The notes under the pieces: model-generated
The model's database searches: none
Seen by the model: only the letters and a program-made list of their open reading frames with translations
What the model was told of the DNA's origin: nothing
In this document: piece after piece, positions 1 to 10,060 of the stretch
Numbering within the stretch: position 1 is the stretch's first letter
Layout of the letters: every line of letters starts with the position of its first letter
Position numbers and translations under genes: made by a program
Source: Acanthamoeba lenticulata
Taxonomy: Eukaryota; Discosea; Longamoebia; Acanthamoebidae
Assembly: GCA_002179805.1 (NCBI GenBank)
Contig: NAVB01000407.1
Span: forward strand, 1 to 43,151
Length of the DNA: 43,151 bases
Reading direction: 5' to 3'

Positions 1-38
1 TTTTTTTGTATTTTGTTTTTCTCTTGTTGACTCGTCGA

Positions 39-2803
39 TCACAATAAAGCAACGTAGTCGAGGTAGAGGGTGCTGGTGGCGGTGAGTCCGGCACACTCAC
101 GAAGAGGCGTTAGATCCGGCAGTTCACGCACTTCGGCATCGAATGTCTCATCATCGCCCTCAGCAAGAACGTTCTTGGCTCCTTGAGCTTCTTGAGGCAG
201 CTTCGTTGGCGCGGCGACTGTGGGACGAGGAAGATCGACGATGGTACAAAGGCGAACTTTCTCTGGTGCCAGGCCATACTTCTGAAAGAGAAGACTTTTG
301 ACGGCGAACGCGGTGATGTCACGTGGGACCTGGAGCAGAGTGAAGCGCACGCACAGAGGATCTCCACGCTCGATGACTCGGTCATCCAGTTCCTCGCGTA
401 GAAGCTTGAAGTAGAGTTCTGCGTACACCTGCTCGCGATGATTGTTGTCCTGGCCCGCCATTCGGCCTTCTTCCTCGATGTCTTCTCCACCACTGGGTCG
501 GCCCACGGACCGTGCAGAAGCAGTGTAGGAGAAGAAAGGGAAGTAGGACGTGAGGAAAGCAACCACGTTGTATGACAGATCGCTGAAGAACTCGTAGAAG
601 ACGTTGGGTGATGACTGCTTGCGGATGATCTGCTCTTCCTGCTGGAACCTCATCTTCTCTTGCCGCACTGACTCGAACAAGTTCCACATCCGCGGATCTT
701 TGCGAGCTACCTTGAGTGCCTGGTGAGCGCATGACGAGACACATATCAAAAAAGGTAGAGAGAAGTGAGTCCTTGCGTTAGGGTAATGCGATTTAGCGCG
801 CTTTGTTCTGCCCCTCCCTCCTCAAATGCGCCTCTCCAGTGTGGTTGATTGATCTCCGTACTGAGCGTCCAAACTTGTCCTCTAAGAGCGGGTTTTCCCC
901 AATCTGCACAGGAAGGTAAGTAACGCTTGACAGTTTAGAGGTTTCTTGAATATAGAGAGAGAGAGAGAGAAATATACCTGGAGAAGAAAGGCCACACAAG
1001 CATAGGCCTTTGCCTCTGTAGCAACATGCAGTGGGGTGCGTCCATAAAGCTCACGCTCACTCATGGGAACTCCTGCCAAAAGGAGAAGAAGCAACATATC
1101 CGCGTGCCCTCTGTGGGAAAAGCAGAGGGCAGTACACGCATCAATCCTCTCTTTCTCCCTTTTCATCTTCATCATCAAAATCACCAGCAAGGTTAGAGAG
1201 TGGTACTCATTAGCAGCAAAGTGAGGAGCGCTCCAAAGGCCTCGCGTGCTCTTCTTGAAGAGATTAACTCCATGCTTGATGAAAAAGTGCACTGTATCTT
1301 CATCTCCAGCTGCGGCACTGCAAGAGATCCAGTAACACGTCGGCGCACGACTGATGAGTTTCATCAAGCTCATGAGAGCGGACAGGGGGAAAGCCCGCAC
1401 CAAAGGAGGAGTGGAGTTACGCCATTTTTGTCTGCACCACACGTGGGTCAACTCCACAATCACCACAATCACGTGAACTATCGTTCGTACGCCTAAAAAA
1501 ATAAAATAAAAAAAGGATAATAAAAAAAGAAGTGGAAGGCCTTTTGTACCCTCGATGTCAAGTGGTGCTTGCCTTTGATGCAGCATCTCAAGAACAACCA
1601 AGTTGCCAGAGATGGCCGCTGCGAAGGTGATGTTAAAATTAGACATATAAAAATAAAAAAAGAAAAACAAATTCGGCGAGGTACCCTTATGCACAACGCT
1701 CTGGCCATGGATGTCACGGGCTGTAAAAGAAGCACCGTGCTCAAGCAACACCTCCACAACAGCAGTCCGCTTTTCGCACGCAGCCCGGAGCAATGCAGTT
1801 GTCCCTATGGGGATGAGGTTTTAATGGCTATGAGCGTTTGCGTGGCAAGAGTTGTGAGAGCTACCTTCATTGTCCACTGCGTCAATCTTTGCTCCACCTT
1901 GCAGCAATAACTCTACGCAATTCACGAAGCCGTTATTGGCTGCTTTGTGCAGTGCCGTGCATCCATCTACGTCGCTGTTTGTGCGTGTGAGCAACAAGCT
2001 TGTTTTTTGAGTGGGGGCCAGCCTACCTACCGGTGATTGGGATCCGCGTGGGCCGCTAAGAGTAGCCTTATGCACTGGACGTTACCTCGCATTGCAGCAT
2101 CATGTCTATCTTGTGCATGTTATGTGTGTGGCATTGGTCAGAGTAGGGCAGCCACTAAGCCTGGTGATGGATGGAATACGCACAAAGGAGTAACACCGTC
2201 CTTGTCGGTAGGATCCACAGACGCCCCGACCGCAAGTAGTACTTCCACCACAGAGTCATGTCCCTTAAAGGCGGCCAAGTGCAAGGGTGTTGCTCTCTTC
2301 CGGACAAGCTCGCGGTTGGGGTCGATACCACTTTCTCGCAGGCACACCTCCACCTGCGAAGCGTCGCCATCGTCCACCGCGTATCGCAAGCGTTTCTCCA
2401 CTTCGGTCTCGTCCGGTTTGTTGCGGTCGTGGCGGTTACGTTTCCTTTCTACCTTGTTCGTGGTCGCATCTGCGGTAAATCGAACGCGTGACTTGGCGTC
2501 AAGTCTTGTTCTGCTCTTGTGTGATGAAACTCCATTGGTTGTAGCTTCTTCTTTTTGCTGCCGGCGCTGAGATGGTCTTTTCTCGTGTTGCGGTGTTTCT
2601 CCCTTGCCGTCTTGCTTGAAACCCAGAAGCCTTCTTCCCTTTTCCTCCTCCACATTCTTCGCAAGTTCAGGTCCTGAACGTTCTTCAACTTGCATCTTTC
2701 TCGTCTGGCTGTTGTACTTCTGGGCACCTGCAGAGTGACAGTTTGCGTCCGCTCCTCCCTTTGGGCCTCTTTCCTTTTCTCTTCCACCAATTTTTTTTTC
2801 CAT
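39..2803 (-). CDS. Ankyrin-repeat protein, 10 exons, about 675 aa
   Basis: Exons in transcript order: 2803-2184, 2105-2031, 1974-1865, 1804-1685, 1618-1550, 1431-1401, 1317-1207, 1146-978, 903-862, 719-39. All have GT-AG borders and phases that close (2028 nt). Residues 1-130 are a charged, Lys/Arg/Glu-rich region without a recognised fold. Residues about 133-460 hold a run of ankyrin repeats, visible as TPLHLAA, TPLHDAA, TALHKAA and TPLHVA helix starts followed by V-x-x-LL-x-x-GA turns. The introns cut the repeats at varying positions and splicing restores each consensus, which supports the model. Residues about 450-675 (the last exon) form a non-ankyrin domain I do not recognise; the stretch around VPRDITAFAVKSLL could be a ubiquitin-like or PB1-like fold, but this is a guess. 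Function is presumably protein binding. The start is the first ATG after the neighbouring CBS gene; later ATGs near 2695 are possible. Confidence 0.85.
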
Positions 2804-2880
2804 TTCTTTTATTTATCTTTCATTTTCTCCCATCAGGTACCCAAAGGCCGTTACGGCGTGTGTTGTGTGATGCATCGCGC

Positions 2881-4184
2881 CTACTGACTCAAGAGGGGCA
2901 AGAGGGCGTCAGAGAGGGAAATGACGCCGATGGGCAAATGATTTTCAGCCACGTAGATCCTGTGTACGCGCGAGGCGGCCAGCTTTTGAACAACCAGACC
3001 AAAGGTGTCCTTGGCCGAGCACGCGATAGCGGGATTGATGATCTGGCGTGGGCGAGAGGCGGGGTGAGCACACTTTTGCGCGGTGAAAGAAGGCAAGACT
3101 TTAAGGAGGGATCGTCGTCAACAACAACGTACATCGACTCTCTCGGAGTTGACCTTGTAGATGAACTCCCTCACGCCCAGGTATAACCGCTGGATGAGGC
3201 GCGCATCTGCCGCGATCACCTGAGGGATGGTGAAGAACAGTCATCACGTGAGAAGAAAGAGAAAGGCGGTTTGGCTTGGGCGGAGGAGTCGAACCCTGAT
3301 GTCCCGGACGGAGATATTGCCAACAAGGCGGCCCTCCTCGTCGACGACACCAACCGCGGAGATGCCGCGATCAGACATGATCTTGAATGCGTCGATGGCG
3401 CGGGCGTTGATTCCCACAGTAATGACGTCCTTGTGCCCGAGTAGCAGAGCGCCCACCGTTTGCTCGGTGATGGCACCCAGCTTATCGAGGTGGGCGGCAA
3501 TGTAGTTGATCACGGACGACTGCGTGATGAGATTGCTCACGCGCCCTTGAACATCGATAACGGGCACGCGGTGAACTTTGTGCTTGGCCAGCAGTTCGAT
3601 CACCGAGAAGAGCGATGAACCCTCACGCACTGGCACAAAAGGGTTGCGTGATGACACATCTGGCGTTATGGTGAACGCAAGAGAAGTACGTAGAATCAGC
3701 ACACGGCTGGCAGAGAGGGAGGGAGAGGGGGGGAGGGGGGGGGTGAAGGCAGGTTGTGAGAGAAGGCAGACTTACTGATGAGGTCTTTGACTTGCGTGGT
3801 GATAAAGCGCTCGCCTTGCTCCAGGAGAGAAATAAAGTTCTCGCCCAGAATGTCGGTTTCAGTGTAGATGTCAACGATGAAGGCAGCGAGATCCACCATG
3901 TCCACGAAGCCGATGTACTGGTTGCGCTCTTTGTCCAGCACGGGCGCGCTCAAAATGTTGTACTTGCTCAAGAGCTTCAAAACACACGCACACAAAATAA
4001 AAAGAAAAAAAAAACAGATGACCACGCGGTCAATCTCGGGCACAGCCCCTGGTAAGAGAATATATTTATATTGAAAGATCTTATTTACCTTGAGGGCAGC
4101 AGAAGCCGAGTCGGTGGCCAGAACGTGGTGAATAGCATCCACCTTCGGGAGCTCTTCAACGTTGACCTGCTTCAAGAACTCCAT
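2881..4184 (-). CDS. Four-CBS-domain protein, AMPK-gamma/SNF4-like
   Basis: Exons 4184-4089, 3974-3776, 3659-3295, 3219-3133, 3042-2881 give 302 aa with exact phases. Four CBS modules are readable: residues about 17-75 (YNILSAPVLD), 100-155 (KHKVHRVPVID, with SVINYIAAHL), 165-235 (DRGISAVGVVDEEGRLVGNIS) and 249-302 (ASRVHRIYVAENHLPIGVISLSD). Length and four-CBS layout match AMPK gamma/SNF4 and plant PV42/CBSX proteins, which bind adenine nucleotides in paired CBS (Bateman) modules. Whether it is the regulatory subunit of a SnRK/AMPK complex cannot be decided from sequence alone. The last exon could also begin 21 nt upstream, at TGTGCTCACC, in the same frame. It is head-to-head with the FYVE-RING gene across a 436-bp intergenic region and lies 77 bp from the ankyrin gene. 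Confidence 0.88.
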
Positions 4185-4620
4185 CGTTGCGTGTGGGGGT
4201 AGAGGATGTCTCTCTTGGGGTTAGAAAAAATAGATCTGGAGCGCTCCGCTTGCTCTGCATGAATATGACCAACCAATAGAAACGCGCATAAAAAACGTTG
4301 AGATTTGCGCCACTTTTCACCGGGCAGTTATGCAAACGGATGAGCCAATAGCATATCAAAGAAATAACGTTGACCGACTGCTTCAAGCGTTTGGCATAGT
4401 TTTGAAATTTGGGCGACAGACACTTGTGTGCCTACAAGGGGCCCCTTGACCCAGGTAACCTCGTCCTGTCGCACAACAACAACGGACAAGCCAAACCTTT
4501 CCGTGCACTGCTGGGCTCAGTATTGTTGCGAACCTTGCAAGCGCGAAGCACACAGACAAGAGAGAGAGAGAGAGAGAAACGACGTACAAGAAAAGACTAG
4601 CACCAGTACAAGAAGGAAGA
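4185..4620. promoter_or_regulatory. Divergent intergenic promoter region
   Basis: 436 bp separate the starts of the CBS gene (-) and the FYVE-RING gene (+), so both promoters should lie here. Two CCAATAG motifs occur on the + strand at 4273-4279 and 4345-4351, exactly 72 bp apart. A (GA)n tract at about 4559-4578 precedes the + start. No convincing TATA box was seen. The promoter role is inferred from position. Confidence 0.4.
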
Positions 4621-7566
4621 ATGGCCGCTACACAACACCAAGTAGAAATGGAGCAACAGCGCCTTAAGGCACTTATTGACGAGACGGAAGGCACCAAGGT
4701 GCAGCCCGTTGTGGTCGTGAGGCCCTCTTTCAAGCCGCGCGGAACGTACGTTCTTCTTCCCGTTCCTATCCCCAAAGAACGGAGCCGGAGCTCGTCTTCA
4801 TTCTTTTTGGCCACCTGTGCCCTTGCTGCAACTAAGCGGTGTGTGCTGGTACTAGTGCGGAGCAGGCGTGGCGGTCTGGTGAAACGGAAGAGGAGATGAT
4901 CGCCAAAAAGATGAAAGAGCTGCAGCTTAAAGCTAAGCTTAAAGAGCAGCACAAGAGTGATCCCACGTGGAAGCAAAAGGAAAAGGAACGTCAGGAGCAA
5001 ATGGAGAAAGAAAGGCACCTCCAAGGCATTCTCCAACACCCTCTTGCGGTATCGTTCAACAAGTCCCTCTTTTCTTTCTTTTTCTTTTCTTTTTTCCTAC
5101 CCTCCTGCGAAGTCAAAGCGCTGAACAACTCCTGATCATGCCACGGATGCGGCTTTGCTTGCGTGTGGTGGTTTAGTCGCCAAAGAAGGGCCAGCAAGAC
5201 GAAGACGACAAGGAGGAAGGGCACTGGAAGGGCCAAGAAGAAAAGCAGTCTTCACAAAGCCAGCCCACGACTCCCGTGCACACGCCGGTGAAGGCCGGTG
5301 GCTACTCCCATCACAGCGAACCCACAACCCCCGTGCACTTTGCTGGTTTGTTCTCCAACTCCCGGGGCCCCTCCTTCTGCCTCTCTTATTCTTCCTTTCC
5401 CTTTGGTGAACACTCACTCAACCACGTACTACGCCTTTTCAGGAGGAGATGACGAGGGTGCTAGGAAAAGAGAAGAGGCGCGGTTGCGAGCTCACTACTT
5501 GGCGGTGCACGAAGACAGAGCCTCGTAAACGTGATAGCGGGTGAGGAACTTACCAGGGCAGGGGCAGCTCTCACATTTTATACAGAAAGGGAGATGAGCA
5601 GATGGCTTGAGCAAGATGAGCAGCTCATCTTGCGTGCCGACCACTTTTTTATTGTATTTTCAGACAGTAGTTATGTTTTTCCTTTAAATACAAAAAAACA
5701 AAACACATTTCATTTTATTTTATTTTTAAAGCACGTGAAACTTCTCTGGCGCAGACCAAGATGCAAGACCCACGAGGAGCAGCTCACAATCGGCAAGCTG
5801 ATAATTGTTCGCGATGTGGGACTAGTTTCTCTCTTTTTACTCTACGGCACCACTGCCGCCTTTGCGGTACGCAACATACTTTTCGACCAAAGAAGTGTGG
5901 GGTCCTTTTTCATCTTCCTCAACTCAATTCGATTGCACACCACGCGTGTGGGCACAGGACTCTTCTTTTGTGGGAAGTGTGCCAACAAAAAGGCTCCAGT
6001 GCCCCAGAAACAGGGTGTGTTCAAGCTGGTTCGCGTGTGCGACATGTGCTACATCCCCCAGTGTGGTTCGCTCCCCTCAAATTTCAACTCTTACTGCCGC
6101 TCTTGGCACACGATCGTGGGAGTTGAGTTCACACACGCTCGGGCACTTTCTCTTCTTCCACCCAGTGCGCAGTGGGTGGACGCAAGAGGTGGCGGTGTTG
6201 CCCACCGCCACTTTAAAAGCCTTCCTCGACATGCACAGCGTGTCGATCTTTTACGGGATGCAAAAGAGCGAACTGGTTGACAAGATCATGACATTCGTCT
6301 CCTCACAATCACCACCTCACTCTTCTGCCGCCGCACAAACACAGAACAACTCTTCAACATCATCCGCGTCAGCATCTCGCGAACCTCTTCAGGCTTCGGC
6401 TCGCGCTACTCGTTCGGCCTCCTCTGCGCCACCCCCACCGGCCACACCCTCTTCCGCCGAAGATCTTTTCAATTACTTCTTCGGTGGAGGACGCCAGCAA
6501 CAAGCATCACCACCACAGCAGCAGCAGCAGCAGCATCATCAACAACACCGGCACACACCTCCTCAGGCTTCGGCTCGTGCCCGTTCTGCCTCTTCTGCGA
6601 CATCTCCACCGTCTTCAGGGCCCGAGAGCTTGTTCAGTGCATTTTTTGGCGGAGGACAATCACCACCAGCTCCACAGCAGTCGCATCAGCAGCAGCCGCA
6701 TCAGCAGCCGCGCTCGCAGCAGCGATCCTCAGACTCATCATCTTCTGGCCGCAGCTCCACGGCCACCATGCCAGGCCCACCTCCACCACGACAAACACCG
6801 CCCCCAGCGACAGGAACAGGCTACGATTTCACACCTTTAAGGGAGCCTACCTCAGAAGAAGCCGATTACGTTCGTTCACTGCCGATCAGCCAACTCAAAA
6901 GCATTCTCCAAGAGCAGAAGGTAACTTTGACACCCTCCACTGTTTCTACGTGCTAAAAAAAACACGTTGCTCACTGCGTGCGTTGCCCAATAGTGTGGCG
7001 ATAAAGGTTGTATTGAGAAGTCAGACCTCGTTGAGCGTGTACTGCTCTGTGTAGTCTCTCGTGGTACTGCCCCTTCCCACCTTTTTTATTTTTATTTTTA
7101 TTTTTTGAAATATATATTTCAAATAGGTGATTTTGTTGTAAAAGACAACTCAACGTAACGCATGAACAGGATGGAAAGGCAAACCGCTCTACCGCCCTAA
7201 GGCCGCCAAACCAGAACAGCATTTGCCCAGCGAAACACCACCTACGACAGACATGGAACCCGATGTATGCAAGATCTGCTATGACCGGCAAATCAATTGT
7301 GTGTTCTTGTATGCGCCCGATCTCTCCCTCCTTCTTTCTCTGTTTGATGCTGCCGACGCTCATTACATGGTTTGAAAACAGGGAATGCGGTCACTTGTGC
7401 TCTTGTATGGGTAAGTCAGTCCACACCCATTGGCCGTTTTTTCGCTGGCTTTGATTTGCGCTAACCTTTGCCTCTCGTTCATGGCCCAGAGTGCGGACGC
7501 CAACTCAAGAACTGCCCCATTTGCCGCCAAACGATTTTGCGTGTTGTTGAAATCTTCAAAAGTTAA
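4621..7566 (+). CDS. FYVE/SAP-like/RING E3 ubiquitin ligase, rififylin/CARP-like
   Basis: Twelve exons: 4621-4745, 4856-5048, 5177-5345, 5443-5524, 5602-5633, 5732-5866, 5958-6060, 6173-6920, 6994-7036, 7170-7308, 7382-7410, 7490-7566 (624 aa). A charged N-terminus is followed by a FYVE-type finger at about residues 222-278: CSRC, then LRHHCRLCG, FFCGKC and VRVCDMC. A first SAP-like helix pair lies near residue 295 (LKAFLDMHSV then KSELVDKI). Then comes a Ser/Gln/His/Pro-rich linker with two copies of an FFGGG-centred motif, and a second SAP-like pair (ISQLKSILQEQK, then CIEKSDLVER). The C-terminus is a RING finger: CKICYDRQINCVFLECGH, then CPICRQTILRVV, ending at IFKS. The order FYVE-SAP-SAP-RING and the C-terminal RING ending are diagnostic of the RFFL/RNF34 (CARP) family, endosomal E3 ligases. 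Exons 5, 8 (start) and 9 (end) are the least certain borders. Confidence 0.85.
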
Positions 7567-8307
7567 TGACACATCTGTTGTTTCTTGTCCTCTATGCGTA
7601 CCGCTCCTTGTTGATGTTGCCGGCTCTTCGCATTGTAAAATCTATTTGCGAGGGGAGTGGGTGAAGCAGAGTCACGGTGATGGCGTCCTGGGCGAAACAC
7701 ACAAGTGTACGACCTCCCCAAGTCTCCATCTCTCGATCTCCCACGTATCCCGCACGTTTCTCATAGTCGGTCAGTTTCAGTTTGCTGTTGAACCATGGCG
7801 ATCTCCTACCACCTTGCTGCGAGGTAATCACTTCAGTGCCATCAAAGTAACCGCCTACCAGGTCTTCACACGTCCGCTGCTTACACTTTCTTGTGGTATG
7901 CAACACACAGTCATCTACTGTCAGAAAAAAAGTGCACCTATGGTCCGCAAGGAGTTCGTCAGAGCAGGAACGGGACAACCATAACCAGATCTGTACGCCA
8001 AATCATCGCTGACCTGCCTCACGCCCAGGATCGTGCCTAGGGCCTGCTTGAGGCTCTGACCGGCACACCATACCAATGGTTTCTCTCTGCTAGTGACCTC
8101 AATGGCACCGCCTATCGCGTGGGGCACAACCGGTTTAAAAGCAAGCACTCACTCAACATGGTCATTCAACTGAACTCGAGCCAACCTGACCAACAACACC
8201 AACGTACATTCTTACACAACCCACAAACACACCCCTTGCCTCGCCGTGTGCCGTCCCACTGACATTGTCAAGCGCTTGTGGTTGAGCGCGCAGTTGCAGC
8301 CACGAGA
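7567..8307. other. 741-bp intergenic stretch with degraded coding-like sequence
   Basis: This lies between the RING stop and the glucanase start, both on +. Around 7985-8150 the + strand reads like protein (RQIIADLPHAQDRA, stop, then GLLEALTGTPYQWF and SDLNGTAYRVGH in the same frame). It has an in-frame TAG, no clear start and no splice signals I can fit. It may be a gene relic or chance. The rest holds the glucanase promoter; no TATA box or repeat was recognised. Confidence 0.3.
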
Positions 8308-9932
8308 ATGGCCAACCACGTAAGACCTCTTGTGCTGTCGCTCGCTCTGCTTGTGGCGCTGGCTATCTCGGCCAGTCAGGGCGCCTATCAACTCCAGCAG
8401 GAGTACTCGGGATCGACTTTCTTTGATGGCTTCGACTTCTGGGGTAACAATGCGGATCCGACGCATGGCTATGTGTACTACACCACCCGCGACCAAGCGC
8501 TCGGTACAGTTGACACTTCACCTTTCTCTGAGGGATAACGCCCCATTGGTCACAAAAATACCACATTAATTCCCTCAGCACTTATTCCTGATATGCTGAG
8601 ACCTACGAGATCTTTATGCAAAGCGTAATAACTACAATTTTCTGTGTAAATCCAGAGTGGGGCCTGGCGGTGACCTCGCCTGAGGGCGCGTACATCAAGG
8701 CTGACTCATGGAGTGTATCCACTGGTTCTGGCCGTGCCGCTGTGCGCATGCAAACCAAGACTGCTTTCAACACGGGCCTGTTCATCGCCGACATTGCACA
8801 CATGCCCACCGGCTGTGGTGCGTCGTTGCTCAACCTCTCTTGTCAGACTTTCGAGCTCACGTAAACCATGCTGGTGCAATGGACAGGAACCTGGCCTGCC
8901 TACTGGATGAACGGACCCAACCCCTGGCCCACTGGTGGAGAGATTGATATCGTTGAGGGCGTCCACAATAACAGGAGGGACAAGGTACGCTGTCGCATTC
9001 CACAACGGCGTTGTTGAGTAGGGAATGGTCTTAGCTTAGTAGTTGTCTCATGCATACATAGTCTACTCTTCACACGACCAATGGGTGCGACATGAGCTCT
9101 GTCCCCACCTCGTCCTTCAAGGGTTACTGGGATGACCGTACGCGCCTCCACTTGTTGACCTTCTCGCGAGAAGTCACTCATTCGTCGTTTTGTTTATTGT
9201 CTTTTACCCAACACAAGGCAACGGCCAGACCCTCACAAACTGCTTTGTCGATGCCTACCTCGATAATAACGGAAACAGCCTGAACTTGGTGCGCAGCTTC
9301 GCTTTCACCGTCACACACTGGCGAACTCCTCACCTCACACACACACACACACGCACACACACACACAGGGTTGTGGCGTGTGGGCCGACGAGGAGAACTT
9401 TGGTGCCGCGTTGAACGCTGGGGGCGGTGGAGTCTACGCCACGGGTCCGTTCCCGCCTCCTTCACTGTTAATGTGTGCTGCCCGCATTGACGGCGATGCT
9501 CCTTCTCCCACACAGAGTGGACCAACACCGGAATCAAGTTTTGGTTCTTCTGGCGCAACTCCATTCCCAGCGACATCTTGAACGGCAATCCTGACCCCAG
9601 CTCGTGGGGATTGTATGTGCCTGCTTCTTTTAGACCACCTCCCCTCAACTATCTCTTGGTTAACAATAACACTGTTGCAAATGCTGAACGGGTGCAGGCC
9701 GTACGGCAACTTCGAGTTCGGCTCCAACTGCCCGTCGTCTCACTTCCATGACCAAAACATCATCATCAACCTGACCTTCTGTGGCGACTGGGCTGGTAAT
9801 GTCTGGGACGACAGCGGCTGCAAGGGCGATGGCAACGCTGCTACCTGCCAGTTGTTTGTCCAGAACAACCCGCAAGCCTTCCAAGAGGCCTACTGGCTGT
9901 TCAAGTCCATCAAGGTCTACCAGTGGAACTGA
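8308..9932 (+). CDS. Secreted glycoside hydrolase family 16 beta-glucanase
   Basis: Exons 8308-8503, 8656-8817, 8887-8984, 9062-9137, 9218-9288, 9369-9444, 9516-9612, 9698-9932 give 336 aa with exact phases. Residues 1-25 are a signal peptide (hydrophobic core LVLSLALLVALAIS), so the product enters the secretory path. The body is GH16: SGRAAVRMQ, HMPTGCGTWPAYW, then the catalytic signature GEIDIVEG with nucleophile E138, D140 and acid/base E143. Next come the conserved TTNGCDM, GCGVWA and FWFFWRNSIP stretches. GH16 members of this subgroup are endo-1,3(4)-beta-glucanases that cut laminarin or cell-wall glucan. In a bacterivorous or encysting amoeba it could digest prey walls or remodel cyst wall; that role is inference. 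Intron 5 contains a CA repeat. Confidence 0.93.
9336..9367. repeat. CA dinucleotide microsatellite in a GH16 intron
   Basis: A run of CA units, interrupted once by CG, ends directly at the 3' splice site of the fifth glucanase intron. The final CACAG serves as the acceptor, so length changes would alter distance within the intron but not the coding sequence. Confidence 0.9.
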
Positions 9933-10060
9933 GCTCGTGCACACCCCGCCAAAGAGGAGAGCACGCCGCAGACTCCTCTTTTTTTATGGTCCTAGTTTGA
10001 TTTTTTAATTACATTTTCAATTCTTCAGTCATTCATTGCCCAACGTTGCCTTCTGGGGGC

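Noticed and set aside
3281..3297. GGGTTCGACTCC on the minus strand, like a tRNA T-loop
   Set aside because: It sits at an exon-intron border of the CBS gene; no acceptor stem, anticodon arm or A box can be folded around it.
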